Assembly (NCBI GenBank): GCA_944390315.1
Contig: CALXPO010000027.1
Span: 124,001-188,000 of the forward strand
Length of the DNA stretch: 64,000 bases
Source of the DNA: an uncultured Alphaproteobacteria bacterium
Lineage (GTDB): Bacteria > Pseudomonadota > Alphaproteobacteria > RF32 > CAG-239
Direction: 5' to 3'
Position numbers and translations under genes: made by a program. The notes beneath the pieces were generated by a model. That model saw nothing but the letters and a program-made list of their open reading frames with translations. It made no database searches and was not told where the DNA came from. Each line of letters opens with the position of its first letter. Position 1 is the first letter of the stretch. This document shows positions 26,348 to 37,018 of the stretch, piece after piece.

Positions 26348-26427
26348 TAAAATTGTCTTACAGAAAACTCAATAGTTTTGTTGTTTGAATTTCTGTTTAA
26401 TATGAGCTTCTGTTCTGTTTTGAAATA

Positions 26428-27714
<1,287 letters not shown>

Positions 27715-27867
27715 CTAAATTAAATTATCAAAACTGCCTTTAACTTTGACTATTTTCTTTAAAATGTCAAGTATGTGCATAAACTCCTTTGCAGAAATTC
27801 AAAAAATATTTGCAAAAAAATGGGACTTGTTTACAATAAAAATGCAATATTTGTTATGGAGGTTTAT

Positions 27868-28323
27868 ATGTTTTCGGATAAATGGCATTATCGTTTTATG
27901 GAAGTGGCAAAACTTATTTCCACTTGGTCAAAAGATCCCAGTACCAAAACCGGTGCGATTGTCGTCGGACCCGATAGAGAAATAAGGGCTACCGGATATA
28001 ATGGTTTGGTGCGCGGTGTTAATGATGACATTCCCGAAAGAATGGAACGTCCGACAAAGTATGATTTTTTTGAACACGCCGAAAGAAATGCTGTTTATAA
28101 TGCGTGTTTAACGGGTACTTCACTTAAAGGATGCGTCCTTTATGCGACTCATCCGCCATGCACCGATTGCGCCCGCGCAATCATTCAATCGGGAATTAAA
28201 ATGGTTGTGACCAATCGTTTGCCCGAAGCTCCAAATGTTCCTGCCGGTGGTTGGCGTGATAAGTTGGGTTATTCGGAGCAAATGTTTAGAGAAGCCGGTG
28301 TAGAATATAAGATTCTTGATTAG
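27868..28323 (+). CDS. dCMP deaminase family protein
   Basis: 151-aa zinc deaminase of the dCMP/ComEB group. Zinc and catalytic motifs HAERNAVYN (His, Glu) and PPCTDCAR (two Cys), preceded by KDPSTKTGAIVVGPDREI typical of the group. It would make dUMP from dCMP for thymidylate synthesis. The ATG at 27868 has TGGAGG seven bases upstream; the longer in-frame ORF is not needed. Divergent from eno. The presence of two Dcd-fold proteins 4 kb away makes pyrimidine deamination a local theme, perhaps by chance. Confidence 0.92.
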   Translation: MFSDKWHYRFMEVAKLISTWSKDPSTKTGAIVVGPDREIRATGYNGLVRGVNDDIPERMERPTKYDFFEHAERNAVYNACLTGTSLKGCVLYATHPPCTDCARAIIQSGIKMVVTNRLPEAPNVPAGGWRDKLGYSEQMFREAGVEYKILD

Positions 28324-28437
28324 TGATTGCTTCAGCTCTTTAAATTGAATTCCGACTGATTATATGTTGCTATGTTACTTTTGTTATAGTGACGTTTGAT
28401 GTCTAAAAGTATCAAGTAATATTGTTGGGAGGAAAAA

Positions 28438-29052
28438 ATGAAAGTTTTGATTGCAGATGAACATGCCTTGTTTCGTGATGGGTTGAGCAGGCTGGTGGAA
28501 CAGCTTGAGCCTTCTTCTACAATCATGCAGGCGTCAAATTTCTCTCAGACCATAAAAATACTTGATACCAAAAATAAATTTGATTTGGTTATTGTGGACT
28601 TGGATATGCAAGATATGCCGTGGGAAAAGGGCTTTTCGGAAATCAGCAGTCGTTGCGGCGATGCTAAATTAGTGGTTATGTCTGCATTCGAAAATATACA
28701 TAATATTCGCGAAAGTCTCGGAAAAGGCGCTAAAGGCTATATCAGTAAAAGAGCAGAGGCCAAATTATTGTCCGGAGCGTTAAAATTAGTACTTGACGGA
28801 GGCGTTTATGTGCCTCCTGTTTTACTGGGAAAAGAAAATGAACTTACCGCAAATAAACACAAATTGTTGACTAACAGACAATCGGAAGTTTTGAATTTGG
28901 TCGCGCAAGGACTTTCAAATAAACAAATTGCTTTTCAAATAGGTGTTTCGGAGGCTACGGTTAAATTGCATATTAATGCTTTGTTAAGAGCCGTTGGGGC
29001 AAGTAATCGCACACAAGCCGTTATTATTGCGCAAAAAATGGGATTGGTCTAA
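28438..29052 (+). CDS. LuxR/NarL-type response regulator
   Basis: 204-aa regulator: receiver domain (about 1-120) with acidic pocket ADEH, the phosphoacceptor Asp in VIVDLDMQD and the Lys in GYISKR, then a LuxR-type HTH (about 140-204; LTNRQSEVLNLVAQGLSNKQIA). GGAGG before the ATG. No sensor kinase is adjacent, so it is an orphan here. It lies upstream of the O-acetylation genes at 29.2-32.4 kb, separated by a 160-bp gap, and may or may not control them. Confidence 0.92.
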   Translation: MKVLIADEHALFRDGLSRLVEQLEPSSTIMQASNFSQTIKILDTKNKFDLVIVDLDMQDMPWEKGFSEISSRCGDAKLVVMSAFENIHNIRESLGKGAKGYISKRAEAKLLSGALKLVLDGGVYVPPVLLGKENELTANKHKLLTNRQSEVLNLVAQGLSNKQIAFQIGVSEATVKLHINALLRAVGASNRTQAVIIAQKMGLV

Positions 29053-29210
29053 AATATCTCGTGATAGTTCTCCTTATGACAGTTATTTCTAAACGAAGAG
29101 CCGCAGAAATGCGCTTTTTCGCATGTTTAAAAAATGTATAAATAACTTGACTAAACTTTTAGTATATATTATTTAGGATAACTATACTCGTTTTGTGGAC
29201 TTTGATTAAA

Positions 29211-31004
29211 ATGAAAAAAAAGACTATCGGTAAAAAAAGATTATTTATCAGTGTGTTACTTACTGGATTGTTTGTCTATCTGGCAGCTCCGTTATATATA
29301 AATTTTGATTCTAATTTGTTTAGAGGTTTGTATGAGAGCATGCATCAAAATGATGCCGCGAGAATCGATATTTATAATAAAGGCGCCGGGCAGAACAGTG
29401 CTGTGAAAATCTTATCGGATGTTTCTTATGAATCTCCAAATTGGTGTAAAAATCTGAGCGGTAGCAGCAGTTGTGCGGTCTTAAAAGAAAAAATAGCTCC
29501 GGATTGGCAGGATTATCATGTAAAATTTCAGGTTGTCGGTTCCGGTGATGTGCTTCTGGATTTTAAAGGACCTAACAAACTGGATAAAAAAGGCAGAAGA
29601 TATCCGATTGTGGTAGATTATAAGGATATTAAGGTTAATGGAAAGTCTATATCTCCTAAAGTCAGACAGCTTTGGCATGATAAACCTTACAGCTATGCTT
29701 TTACGGCTCAAGATGGTGATGTTGTCAACGTATCTATGAAAATCAGGCAGCATCATTTTAAGATAAGTTTTTTAAAAAAATATTTTCATCTCAGCTTGAA
29801 TATGTTTTTGAGCGTGTTGATTTTATCATTTTTATTAGCTTATCAATTGGTTCAATATGTTTCAAAATTTAAGATACTGGAAAACAACAGCCGAATTGAC
29901 ATTGTTTTTGTCTTGGTTTTTGTCTTTTTGTTGTTTGTGCCGATGAGCCGTATTTCCAAAGGGGATAGATCCGTTCAAGAGAACCGGGTTTTGGCAAAAT
30001 ATCAGCCTTTGTTTGTTCAAGGTGTTTTTAATCCTCAATATACAAAACAATTTGAACAGTGGTTTAATGACAGATTTCGCAAAAGAGATGAAGTTATTAC
30101 TTTATATAAAAAAATTTATTTGCCTCTAAACAAATACTATCGTTTTGGTACTCAGGGAATTTATAAAAATGGTTGGCTTTGGAATAATTATCAGATTTTT
30201 CCGAGACAACGTAATTATGAATTAGAAAACAATATCAGAGGTGTTGAGGCATATAAAGCTTTTTGTGCGGAGAACAATATAAAATGTTATATTGAAATTG
30301 TTCCCAGAAGGCTTGAATTTGCCAAGAATGAACAATTCCGCATTGTCCCTGATAATGAAAAAGATAAAGCTCAAATTATGCAACAAAGAGTGAAAGAAAA
30401 ATTAAACTTTGATGTTATTTTTCCGTTAAAGGAAATGCAAGAGGTCAATAAAGAAAATTTGGTCTATTTCAAGACCGATCACCATTGGACCGATGTCGGA
30501 GCTTTTGTCGCCTATCAAGAACTGATGAAAGCTATCAAGAAAGATTTTGCCGATTTGAAAATTTTATCGGAAGATGATTTTAATATTTCTTATGACAATA
30601 GGGTGCGGGCGGAACACGATCGCAGATATGGACAAGGTTATACTTGTAAATTGTTAAGTTTGACGGATGAAGAATGTCCGCTTAACACGCCTTATAAGTA
30701 TTATATTCACAAAAGAGAAAAAGATTTAAACATTAAAAAAGATAATTGGTTGAATAAAGATTTCTATGCTTCTTTTGCTCCAAATAAACAAAAGGTAATG
30801 ATTATCGGCAATTCGTTTGCGGAAAACATTTCTTATTTCTTGGCGCCTTCATTTGAGTATGTATATAAGCGCAGATGTAATTCTAATGGTGATAATTTGA
30901 ATCTTTCGCGTTGGAAAAAGGAAATTTTGACTAAAAAACCGGAGATTGTGGTTATTTTGGTGGAAACTGAATATACTTCTCATTTACAAGATTTAAAGGA
31001 TTAA
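29211..31004 (+). CDS. membrane-anchored DHHW / AlgJ-AlgX-like protein
   Basis: 597-aa protein with two hydrophobic segments (about 8-30 and 196-220) and a C-terminal SGNH-like domain of the AlgJ/AlgX/DHHW type: FKTDHHWTDVGAF contains the catalytic Asp-His pair and IGNSFAENI the nucleophile-Ser region. The segment between the two membrane spans (about 60-190) looks like a beta-rich periplasmic domain. With the next gene, an MBOAT acyltransferase, it forms the standard two-protein system that moves acetyl groups across the membrane and onto an exported glycan. ATG at 29211 chosen; a TTG 18 bases earlier is also in frame. The target glycan is unknown; no polymerase genes are nearby. Confidence 0.82.
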   Translation: MKKKTIGKKRLFISVLLTGLFVYLAAPLYINFDSNLFRGLYESMHQNDAARIDIYNKGAGQNSAVKILSDVSYESPNWCKNLSGSSSCAVLKEKIAPDWQDYHVKFQVVGSGDVLLDFKGPNKLDKKGRRYPIVVDYKDIKVNGKSISPKVRQLWHDKPYSYAFTAQDGDVVNVSMKIRQHHFKISFLKKYFHLSLNMFLSVLILSFLLAYQLVQYVSKFKILENNSRIDIVFVLVFVFLLFVPMSRISKGDRSVQENRVLAKYQPLFVQGVFNPQYTKQFEQWFNDRFRKRDEVITLYKKIYLPLNKYYRFGTQGIYKNGWLWNNYQIFPRQRNYELENNIRGVEAYKAFCAENNIKCYIEIVPRRLEFAKNEQFRIVPDNEKDKAQIMQQRVKEKLNFDVIFPLKEMQEVNKENLVYFKTDHHWTDVGAFVAYQELMKAIKKDFADLKILSEDDFNISYDNRVRAEHDRRYGQGYTCKLLSLTDEECPLNTPYKYYIHKREKDLNIKKDNWLNKDFYASFAPNKQKVMIIGNSFAENISYFLAPSFEYVYKRRCNSNGDNLNLSRWKKEILTKKPEIVVILVETEYTSHLQDLKD

Positions 31005-31006
31005 AC

Positions 31007-32413
31007 ATGCTGTTTTCTTCTATGGTATTTATTTATCTTTTTTTGCCGATTGTTTGCACCTTATATCTTTTGGTGCGTAAAGATTTGCAAAATTATGTTT
31101 TGTTGGCCGCAAGTATTTTGTTCTATGCTTGGGGCGAGCCGAGTTATTTGGTGATTATGCTCCTGACGATCATACTTAATTATGTCGGAGCAAACTACAT
31201 CAGCCGCAGCCGAAACGACAATCACCGCAAAGCCATTTTGGCTCTGACGATTTGTCTTAATCTCGGTATGCTGTTTTATTTCAAATATTTCAATTTTGTC
31301 ATTGATAACATCAACAGCTTGTTTGGGGCAAATTTCAGCATCATAAAAGTGGTTATGCCCATCGGTATCTCTTTCTACACCTTCCAAGCCATGAGTTATT
31401 TGATTGATGTCTATCGCGGCGAAGCAGAGGTTCAAAGAAATATCTATAAGCTGGCTTTGTATATTTGCCTGTTTCCACAGTTGGTGGCCGGACCGATTGT
31501 GAAGTATCACGACGTAGACGAACAAATCAATAAACGTGATGTTACCTTTGAAAAGGTCGCTTATGGTATCAAAAGATTTATTATCGGGTTGGCCAAAAAA
31601 GTTTTGATTGCAAATACTCTGGGAGCCGTCGCCGATAAAATTTTTGACCAACCGGTCGAACAATTTGATGCTCTGACGGCGTGGATTGGGGCTGTCGCAT
31701 ATAGTTTGCAGTTGTTTTATGATTTTAGCGGTTATTCGGATATGGCTATCGGTTTGGGGGCAATCTTTGGATTTAAATTCCTCGAAAACTTTAATTATCC
31801 CTATATCTCAAAATCAATTACCGAATTTTGGCGTAGATGGCATATCTCTTTGTCAACTTGGTTCAAAGAATATCTTTACATTCCGCTCGGCGGAAATCGC
31901 GTTAGCAAGATAAGAAATTATTTTAACCTGTTTGTTGTCTTTCTTGCTACCGGATTTTGGCATGGTGCCGCTTGGAATTTCATTTTTTGGGGATTGTGGC
32001 ACGGTTTGTTTATCATTTTTGAGAAAATAACCGGTTGGCATAAAAAAGAAGGCGGAATATTTATAAACATAACCCATCATGTTTATTGTATTTTGGCCTT
32101 CGTCATCGGTTGGGTGATGTTTAGAGCCGAAAGTATGAGTTATGCCGTTGATTACCTCAAAAATATGTTTGGCTTTGTCAGCGAGCACAAAATTGCTTTT
32201 GAAATGCCTTATTATATCGATAATTCCGAAATTTTGGCTTTTGTTGTCGGAATCATTTGCGCTATGCCTATCTTTAGTCATATGCTGCAAATTGATTATA
32301 AGCACAAGATATTGAGAAGTTTGGTAAATATTTGGTTGATTATATTGTTTGTGGTTTCTACGTCATCAATTGCTGCTTCAACATACAATCCGTTTATTTA
32401 CTTCCGTTTTTAG
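31007..32413 (+). CDS. MBOAT-family O-acyltransferase (AlgI/DltB-like)
   Basis: 468-aa polytopic inner-membrane protein that passes an acetyl group from the cytosol to the periplasmic partner. It has ~10 hydrophobic segments, the FWRRWHISLSTWFKEYLYIPLGG block and the catalytic His in GFWHGAAWNFIFWGLWHG. Two bases after the DHHW gene, so they are an operon. A ~100-bp decayed copy of its 3' region (ESMSYAVDY) sits at 15866-15971 inside repeat copy C, and an intact repeat copy lies 290 bp downstream of it. Confidence 0.93.
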   Translation: MLFSSMVFIYLFLPIVCTLYLLVRKDLQNYVLLAASILFYAWGEPSYLVIMLLTIILNYVGANYISRSRNDNHRKAILALTICLNLGMLFYFKYFNFVIDNINSLFGANFSIIKVVMPIGISFYTFQAMSYLIDVYRGEAEVQRNIYKLALYICLFPQLVAGPIVKYHDVDEQINKRDVTFEKVAYGIKRFIIGLAKKVLIANTLGAVADKIFDQPVEQFDALTAWIGAVAYSLQLFYDFSGYSDMAIGLGAIFGFKFLENFNYPYISKSITEFWRRWHISLSTWFKEYLYIPLGGNRVSKIRNYFNLFVVFLATGFWHGAAWNFIFWGLWHGLFIIFEKITGWHKKEGGIFINITHHVYCILAFVIGWVMFRAESMSYAVDYLKNMFGFVSEHKIAFEMPYYIDNSEILAFVVGIICAMPIFSHMLQIDYKHKILRSLVNIWLIILFVVSTSSIAASTYNPFIYFRF

Positions 32414-32652
32414 TTAGGACGGTTTAGATAAAATAGGTATTTTCAGAAAAGTAAAACATTAGCCCAAAATTAGCTTTGTTAAATTGGTTATCTTTGTATA
32501 TTGAAAAAATATCTTAATCTCTATTTGCCGAATAACAAGTCCAATTGCTAAGGTGAGTTAGATATTCCAAACACTATCAGGGATAATGTTTTTTGCGAGG
32601 GAGAGCAGGTGGATTTTATCTCGGATTGGAATTATCGAAATTAAATTTGTTA

Positions 32653-32685
32653 AAGAAAACCACCGACTTTGTCGGTGGTTTTCTT
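32653..32685 (+). terminator. bidirectional terminator
   Basis: AAGAAAACCACCGAC/GTCGGTGGTTTTCTT, a 15-bp perfect stem with a TTT loop; T-runs on both sides. It lies 240 bp after the MBOAT gene; the sequence between (32414-32652) shows no ORF. Confidence 0.85.
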
Positions 32686-32701
32686 AGAATAAATATTATT
32701 T

Positions 32702-32845
32702 ATCAGTTGCTTTATCGGTAACCCAGAGTTTATCGGGGCTGAATGCCAAGGTAACACCACGCAAGCGCGGTCAAATCGAAAGCTCGTAGCTGATTTAGAA
32801 TCCCTGATTCTACTCTGCGGGATATCTTCTGCGGGATATCTATTT
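32702..32845 (+). repeat. dispersed hairpin element, copy D
   Basis: Starts ATCAGTTGCTTTATCGG and shows CCCAGAGTTTATCGGGG, a shortened middle, and a final hairpin ATCCC...GGGAT with a changed loop (GATTCTA). Its end carries a small tandem duplication of CTGCGGGATATCT. It touches the 3' end of the minus-strand gene at 32840. Confidence 0.82.
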
Positions 32846-33613
32846 TTGTTTGCCGAAAGAACGCATTTTCAGTTTATTCCAGCCGCTATTGTTTTTCTTT
32901 TCTTCTGCGGCGCGTTTTGCTTCCTCTTTTTCGGCTTGTTCTGCCCATTTGCGTATGGGTTCGCTGCGCTTGTTTACCAATTTTCGCTGTTGTTCGTTTT
33001 GAACAACACCAATAGGCATAACTTGATTGAGAAGTGATGGGGAAACAAATTCGGCATGTTTGGGACCGAGAGCTTTTACCATTGCATCAATAATCGCTGC
33101 TCCGGGTTTGAAATTGTAAATGTGTACGCTTCCGCCGTAAAAGATGGCAAAAGAGTGGCAGGGGGAAGATAGTAACATGTCTGTATAATCTACACCGCGG
33201 ACAAAGCGAATGATAATTTTGGGTTCTATAACGCATTGTTCTGCTTGGTCAAATATGACATTTCCATCCGTACCCAAAAAGTATTTTGTTACCATGTCTC
33301 TTATCGGAGTTCCCATAACGCCGCAAAAACCTCTGATTGGAAAACCATCCAGCGTATATCCTTTATAATCGGCATTGTAGGGAAAAACCTCATAACAAAA
33401 AACTTGTTCGGCGTTTGTAATATTATCAATTCCAAATTTACCAACTTCGTCGTAAAAACGTTGCAGAGGTTTAACTTCTTCGGCGACATTTTGATTTTCT
33501 CTTTTCCATGAGCCTTCCGGTTGGCTGAAAGACTGAACACCTTCGACCGTTTGGGCAAAAGATAATGCCGGATAGAAAATCAGAGCGGTAAGTAACAAAA
33601 TCGGTAATTTCAT
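32840..33613 (-). CDS. exported protein of unknown function
   Basis: 257-aa protein with a clear Sec signal peptide (MKLPILLLTALIF..SFAQ, cleavage near residue 21), so it is periplasmic or secreted. The mature part has several Cys (EQVFCYE, RGFCGVM, AEQCVIE, SSPCHSF) that may pair as disulfides and a charged C-terminal helix (EKEEAKRAAEEKKN). I do not recognise the family. ATG at 33613 has GGGAG nine bases upstream. Its stop lies in the last bases of repeat copy D. It stands between repeat D and lepA with no clear partner. Confidence 0.7.
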   Translation of the reverse strand: MKLPILLLTALIFYPALSFAQTVEGVQSFSQPEGSWKRENQNVAEEVKPLQRFYDEVGKFGIDNITNAEQVFCYEVFPYNADYKGYTLDGFPIRGFCGVMGTPIRDMVTKYFLGTDGNVIFDQAEQCVIEPKIIIRFVRGVDYTDMLLSSPCHSFAIFYGGSVHIYNFKPGAAIIDAMVKALGPKHAEFVSPSLLNQVMPIGVVQNEQQRKLVNKRSEPIRKWAEQAEKEEAKRAAEEKKNNSGWNKLKMRSFGKQK

Positions 33614-33679
33614 GAACAATTCTCCCAAATAATTATGCTTTGATTATAAACAATCACTTTGGCATTCTCAACAATAAAA

Positions 33680-35485
33680 TCAATTATCGCCAATTCTTAA
33701 GGCTTCTATAAAGGCTGATTGCGGAATTTCAACTTTACCGAATTGACGCATTCTTTGTTTGCCTTTCTTTTGTTTATCGAGCAATTTGCGTTTGCGGGTA
33801 ATATCGCCGCCGTAGCATTTGGCGGTTACGTCTTTACGCAAAGCCGAAATTGTTTCACGAGCGATAACGCGTCCGCCGATAGCCGCCTGAATCGGAATTT
33901 TGAACAAATGCCGTGGAATAAGATCTTTTAAGCGTTCGCAAATTTGACGTCCGCGAGATTCCGCTTCTGAGCGATGGCACAGAAAAGCCAAAGCATCAAC
34001 CGGTTCTTCATTTATCAAAATCTGCACTTTGACCAAATCGGATTCTTGGTGACCGATAACTTCATAGTCAAAGCTGGCATAGCCGCTGGTAATGGATTTT
34101 AATCGATCATAAAAATCAAATACGATTTCGTTAAGCGGGATTTTGTAGATGACCATGGCTCTTGAGCCTGCATAAGTAAGTTCTTCTTGTTCGCCGCGGC
34201 GGTCGTTGCAAAGTTTGAGAACGGCGCCCAGATATTCGTCGGGAACAAGAATGGTGGCACGTACAATCGGTTCTTCAATCGATTTGACGGTAGATAAATC
34301 GGGCATGTCGGCCGGATTGCATAAAGTTACCTGAGTTCCGTTGGTCATATTTAGATTATATGCAACCGACGGAGCGGTGGTAATCAAGTCCAAATCAAAC
34401 TCTCTGTTTAACCGCTCTTGGATAATTTCCATATGCAGCAGTCCCAAAAAGCCGCAGCGGAAGCCCAGTCCCAGAGCCGCTGAATTTTCATTTTGGTAAT
34501 CTATGCTGGCGTCGTTAAGTTTGAGTTTGGCAAGAGCGTCTTTTAAGTTTTCGTATTGGCTGCTGTCAACCGGAAAAATAGAACAGAAAACGACCGGTAC
34601 AGAGGGTTTAAAACCGTGTAAAGGCTTGTCGCAGGGTGTGCGGTTGTCGGTAATGGTATCACCGATATGACAATCGCTTACGCTCTTAATGCTGGCCGTA
34701 ATAAAACCGATTTCTCCGGGGTAGAGAGCCTCAACATCCTGCATTTTAGGCGTAAAAACACCGACTTTTTCAATTTGATAAACGGCATTGTTTGACATCA
34801 TGCGAATCTGTTGCTTTTTGCGAATAATGCCGTCTTTAACACGAACCAAAATAACAACACCTAAATAGGAATCGTACCAACTGTCGATGAGGAGAGCTTT
34901 GAGCGGTGCATTTTCATTGCCTTCGGGGGCAGGAAGTCTTTGGACAATAGCTTCCAATAGCTCGGGTACGCCAAATCCTGTTTTGCCTGAGGTTTCAATG
35001 GCTCCGGAAGCATCTAAACCGATAACATCTTCAATTTGTTGCTTAACTTTTTCGGGTTCGGCCGAAGGTAAATCGACCTTGTTTAAAACCGGAATGATTT
35101 CATGATTGTTGTCGATGGCTAAATAAACATTTGCCAAAGTTTGCGCTTCAACCCCTTGCGTGGCGTCTACGACCAAAATAGATCCTTCGCAGGAGGCAAG
35201 AGAGCGGCTAACTTCGTATGAAAAATCGACGTGTCCGGGGGTATCCATCAGATTGAGTTGATAATCTTTTCCGTCTTTGGCATGATAGTTGAGGCGCACG
35301 GTTTGGGCTTTAATGGTTATTCCGCGTTCACGTTCAATATCCATCGAATCGAGAACTTGATCCTGCATTTCTCTACTGCTTAAGCCGCCGCAATATTCAA
35401 TCAGGCGGTCGGCCAAAGTCGATTTTCCGTGGTCAATGTGGGCAATGATGGCAAAGTTGCGAATAAGATTTAAATCGTGAACCAT
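33680..35485 (-). CDS. lepA: elongation factor 4 (LepA), ribosomal back-translocase
   Basis: 601-aa translational GTPase. G-domain motifs [26 protein letters not shown] and LNKVDLPSA, then EF-G-like domains II, III and V and the LepA-specific C-terminus ([23 protein letters not shown], here [16 protein letters not shown]). Normal length. It helps translation under stress and initiation. Single gene, divergent from the GNAT gene. Confidence 0.97.
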   Translation of the reverse strand: MVHDLNLIRNFAIIAHIDHGKSTLADRLIEYCGGLSSREMQDQVLDSMDIERERGITIKAQTVRLNYHAKDGKDYQLNLMDTPGHVDFSYEVSRSLASCEGSILVVDATQGVEAQTLANVYLAIDNNHEIIPVLNKVDLPSAEPEKVKQQIEDVIGLDASGAIETSGKTGFGVPELLEAIVQRLPAPEGNENAPLKALLIDSWYDSYLGVVILVRVKDGIIRKKQQIRMMSNNAVYQIEKVGVFTPKMQDVEALYPGEIGFITASIKSVSDCHIGDTITDNRTPCDKPLHGFKPSVPVVFCSIFPVDSSQYENLKDALAKLKLNDASIDYQNENSAALGLGFRCGFLGLLHMEIIQERLNREFDLDLITTAPSVAYNLNMTNGTQVTLCNPADMPDLSTVKSIEEPIVRATILVPDEYLGAVLKLCNDRRGEQEELTYAGSRAMVIYKIPLNEIVFDFYDRLKSITSGYASFDYEVIGHQESDLVKVQILINEEPVDALAFLCHRSEAESRGRQICERLKDLIPRHLFKIPIQAAIGGRVIARETISALRKDVTAKCYGGDITRKRKLLDKQKKGKQRMRQFGKVEIPQSAFIEALRIGDN

Positions 35486-35619
35486 GTTTTTCCTTAAAAA
35501 ATGCTATTTATTCTTTAGCTCACATAAATAGGGCAAAAATTAGGATAAGGCAATATAATATTGATTAAAGCGGCAATTTATGCTAACAATAAATAAATAT
35601 TCCAAACAGGAGACAGCAG

Positions 35620-36057
35620 ATGAAAAAGATGATTGATATAGATTTTGGGTCGTCCCGCTACGATGAATTGGTTGAGCTGCGTTATAAAGTTCTGTTGGAA
35701 CCGCTTGGTTTGAAGTTTTTGGATAAATATAGGGAAAAAGAAATCGGTTATTTGCATATAGGTTGTTTGGACAGTTTAGAAAATAAACTGGTCGGTGGTT
35801 TGATGCTGATTCCGGTTAACGATGAAGAAATTCGTATGATGCAAGTGGCAGTTGACACTAAACATCAACGCGAAGGTATTGGGCACGAAATGGTAAAATA
35901 TGCAGAAACAAGAGCTAAAAAAGCCGGCTATTCGAGGTTGGTCATGAATGCCATGTTGTCGGTAGTTCATTTTTATGAACAAATGGGCTACCGTCAAGAG
36001 GGGGATCTTTTTGAAGAAAATGGTATAACTTTTGCACGGATGGTAAAGGATTTGTAA
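35620..36057 (+). CDS. GNAT-family N-acetyltransferase
   Basis: 145-aa acetyl-CoA-dependent acetyltransferase. The core is the MMQVAVDTKHQREGIGHEMV block with the acetyl-CoA pyrophosphate loop (R-E-G-I-G) and a C-terminal VVHFYEQMGYRQEGD beta-bulge region. AGGAGACAGCAG precedes the ATG. Substrate unknown. The final base of its stop is the first of the next gene's ATG, so they form a two-gene unit. Confidence 0.88.
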   Translation: MKKMIDIDFGSSRYDELVELRYKVLLEPLGLKFLDKYREKEIGYLHIGCLDSLENKLVGGLMLIPVNDEEIRMMQVAVDTKHQREGIGHEMVKYAETRAKKAGYSRLVMNAMLSVVHFYEQMGYRQEGDLFEENGITFARMVKDL

Positions 36058-36806
36058 TGGAACAGACTAATAATTTTACTTTTTATAAACAGCAATTGGT
36101 TGAGTACCATAAAAGAATAATGAAAGGCGATGAGTTGACGCGAGGTTTCAATTTAATCGTAGATCAGCAGGAGTTGCGCGGCATTCTAAATAATCTGAAC
36201 AAAACTTTTCCTAAAGAGCCTACTGTGGCTGACCATTATACCATGTATTTTGCTTATGCCGATGTTCATCCCGAGCATTTGACTGAAGATGATAAAAAAC
36301 AATGGTGGAAACATTCTAAAAAGTTTATTGATACTTGTCCTAAAGAGCATAATCTTTCACATCATATTTATAGTGTTATAAGAAATTTACCAAAAATGGG
36401 GGCCTCAAGCGGTCAAAAATTTAATTGTGCGCTGAGTGCGCTGAATTTGCTGCCTAAAAATTTTCCTTATTATCAGGATTGTCGTAAGCAAGTTGAAAAA
36501 ATTGCGCGTACGGATTATGAGGTTTTGTTTGAAAAAGCTAAAAAAGAAACTAATTATCAAAAGCAAATCAAGGCTTTTGACAGAGCTTTGGCAAGAATTA
36601 CGGATATTCCCGCGGGCGATAGATATCGAACTTTTTATGAATGTATGCGTACCATGTGGCCTATTTATGAAAAAACAGATTGGGGAAAAATAGAGTTCCC
36701 TCATAAAAAAGCACTTGTTTCAAATCGTATTTTTAAGAGTTTGCCACAAGAATTAAAAACAATAATCAGAAATCGCAAAAGTGCCAAAGATTGGCTGAGT
36801 AAGTAA
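36057..36806 (+). CDS. unknown protein coupled to the GNAT gene
   Basis: 249-aa soluble, mostly helical and basic protein. It is rich in aromatic and charged residues (KQQLVEYHKRI, DDKKQWWKHSKKF, TIIRNRKSAKDWL) and has a TPR-like spacing in the middle (YEVLFEKAKKETNYQKQIKAFDRAL, partly quoted), but I cannot name a family. The overlap TAATG with the GNAT gene implies coupled synthesis; it might be the acetylation target or an adaptor. Stop is followed by a 70-bp gap before a strong promoter. Confidence 0.75.
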   Translation: MEQTNNFTFYKQQLVEYHKRIMKGDELTRGFNLIVDQQELRGILNNLNKTFPKEPTVADHYTMYFAYADVHPEHLTEDDKKQWWKHSKKFIDTCPKEHNLSHHIYSVIRNLPKMGASSGQKFNCALSALNLLPKNFPYYQDCRKQVEKIARTDYEVLFEKAKKETNYQKQIKAFDRALARITDIPAGDRYRTFYECMRTMWPIYEKTDWGKIEFPHKKALVSNRIFKSLPQELKTIIRNRKSAKDWLSK

Positions 36807-36877
36807 AAAAACTCTTTATTAAATCGGTCATTTATGAAAGTCCGGTTGGTAGATGTTTTTGTCAATTTATATTCTGT

Positions 36878-36906
36878 TTGACAAAAAATCAGGGTTCAGA
36901 TATAAT
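36878..36906 (+). promoter_or_regulatory. consensus sigma-70 promoter for the lipoprotein gene
   Basis: Exact TTGACA, 17-base spacer, exact TATAAT. It gives a ~105-base leader before the ATG at 37019. No Bacteroidetes-type TAnnTTTG box was seen, so the gene has been fitted with a proteobacterial promoter. Confidence 0.85.
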
Positions 36907-37018
36907 AAATAATGTGCAAAAAATTATTATATCCGCTTTTTGTTTCCTATTATTAATGTAGTTATCGGATTAAGATTTTTTGCTTCGTATATTGTCTAAT
37001 TTAAATTTTTTTTTATAT

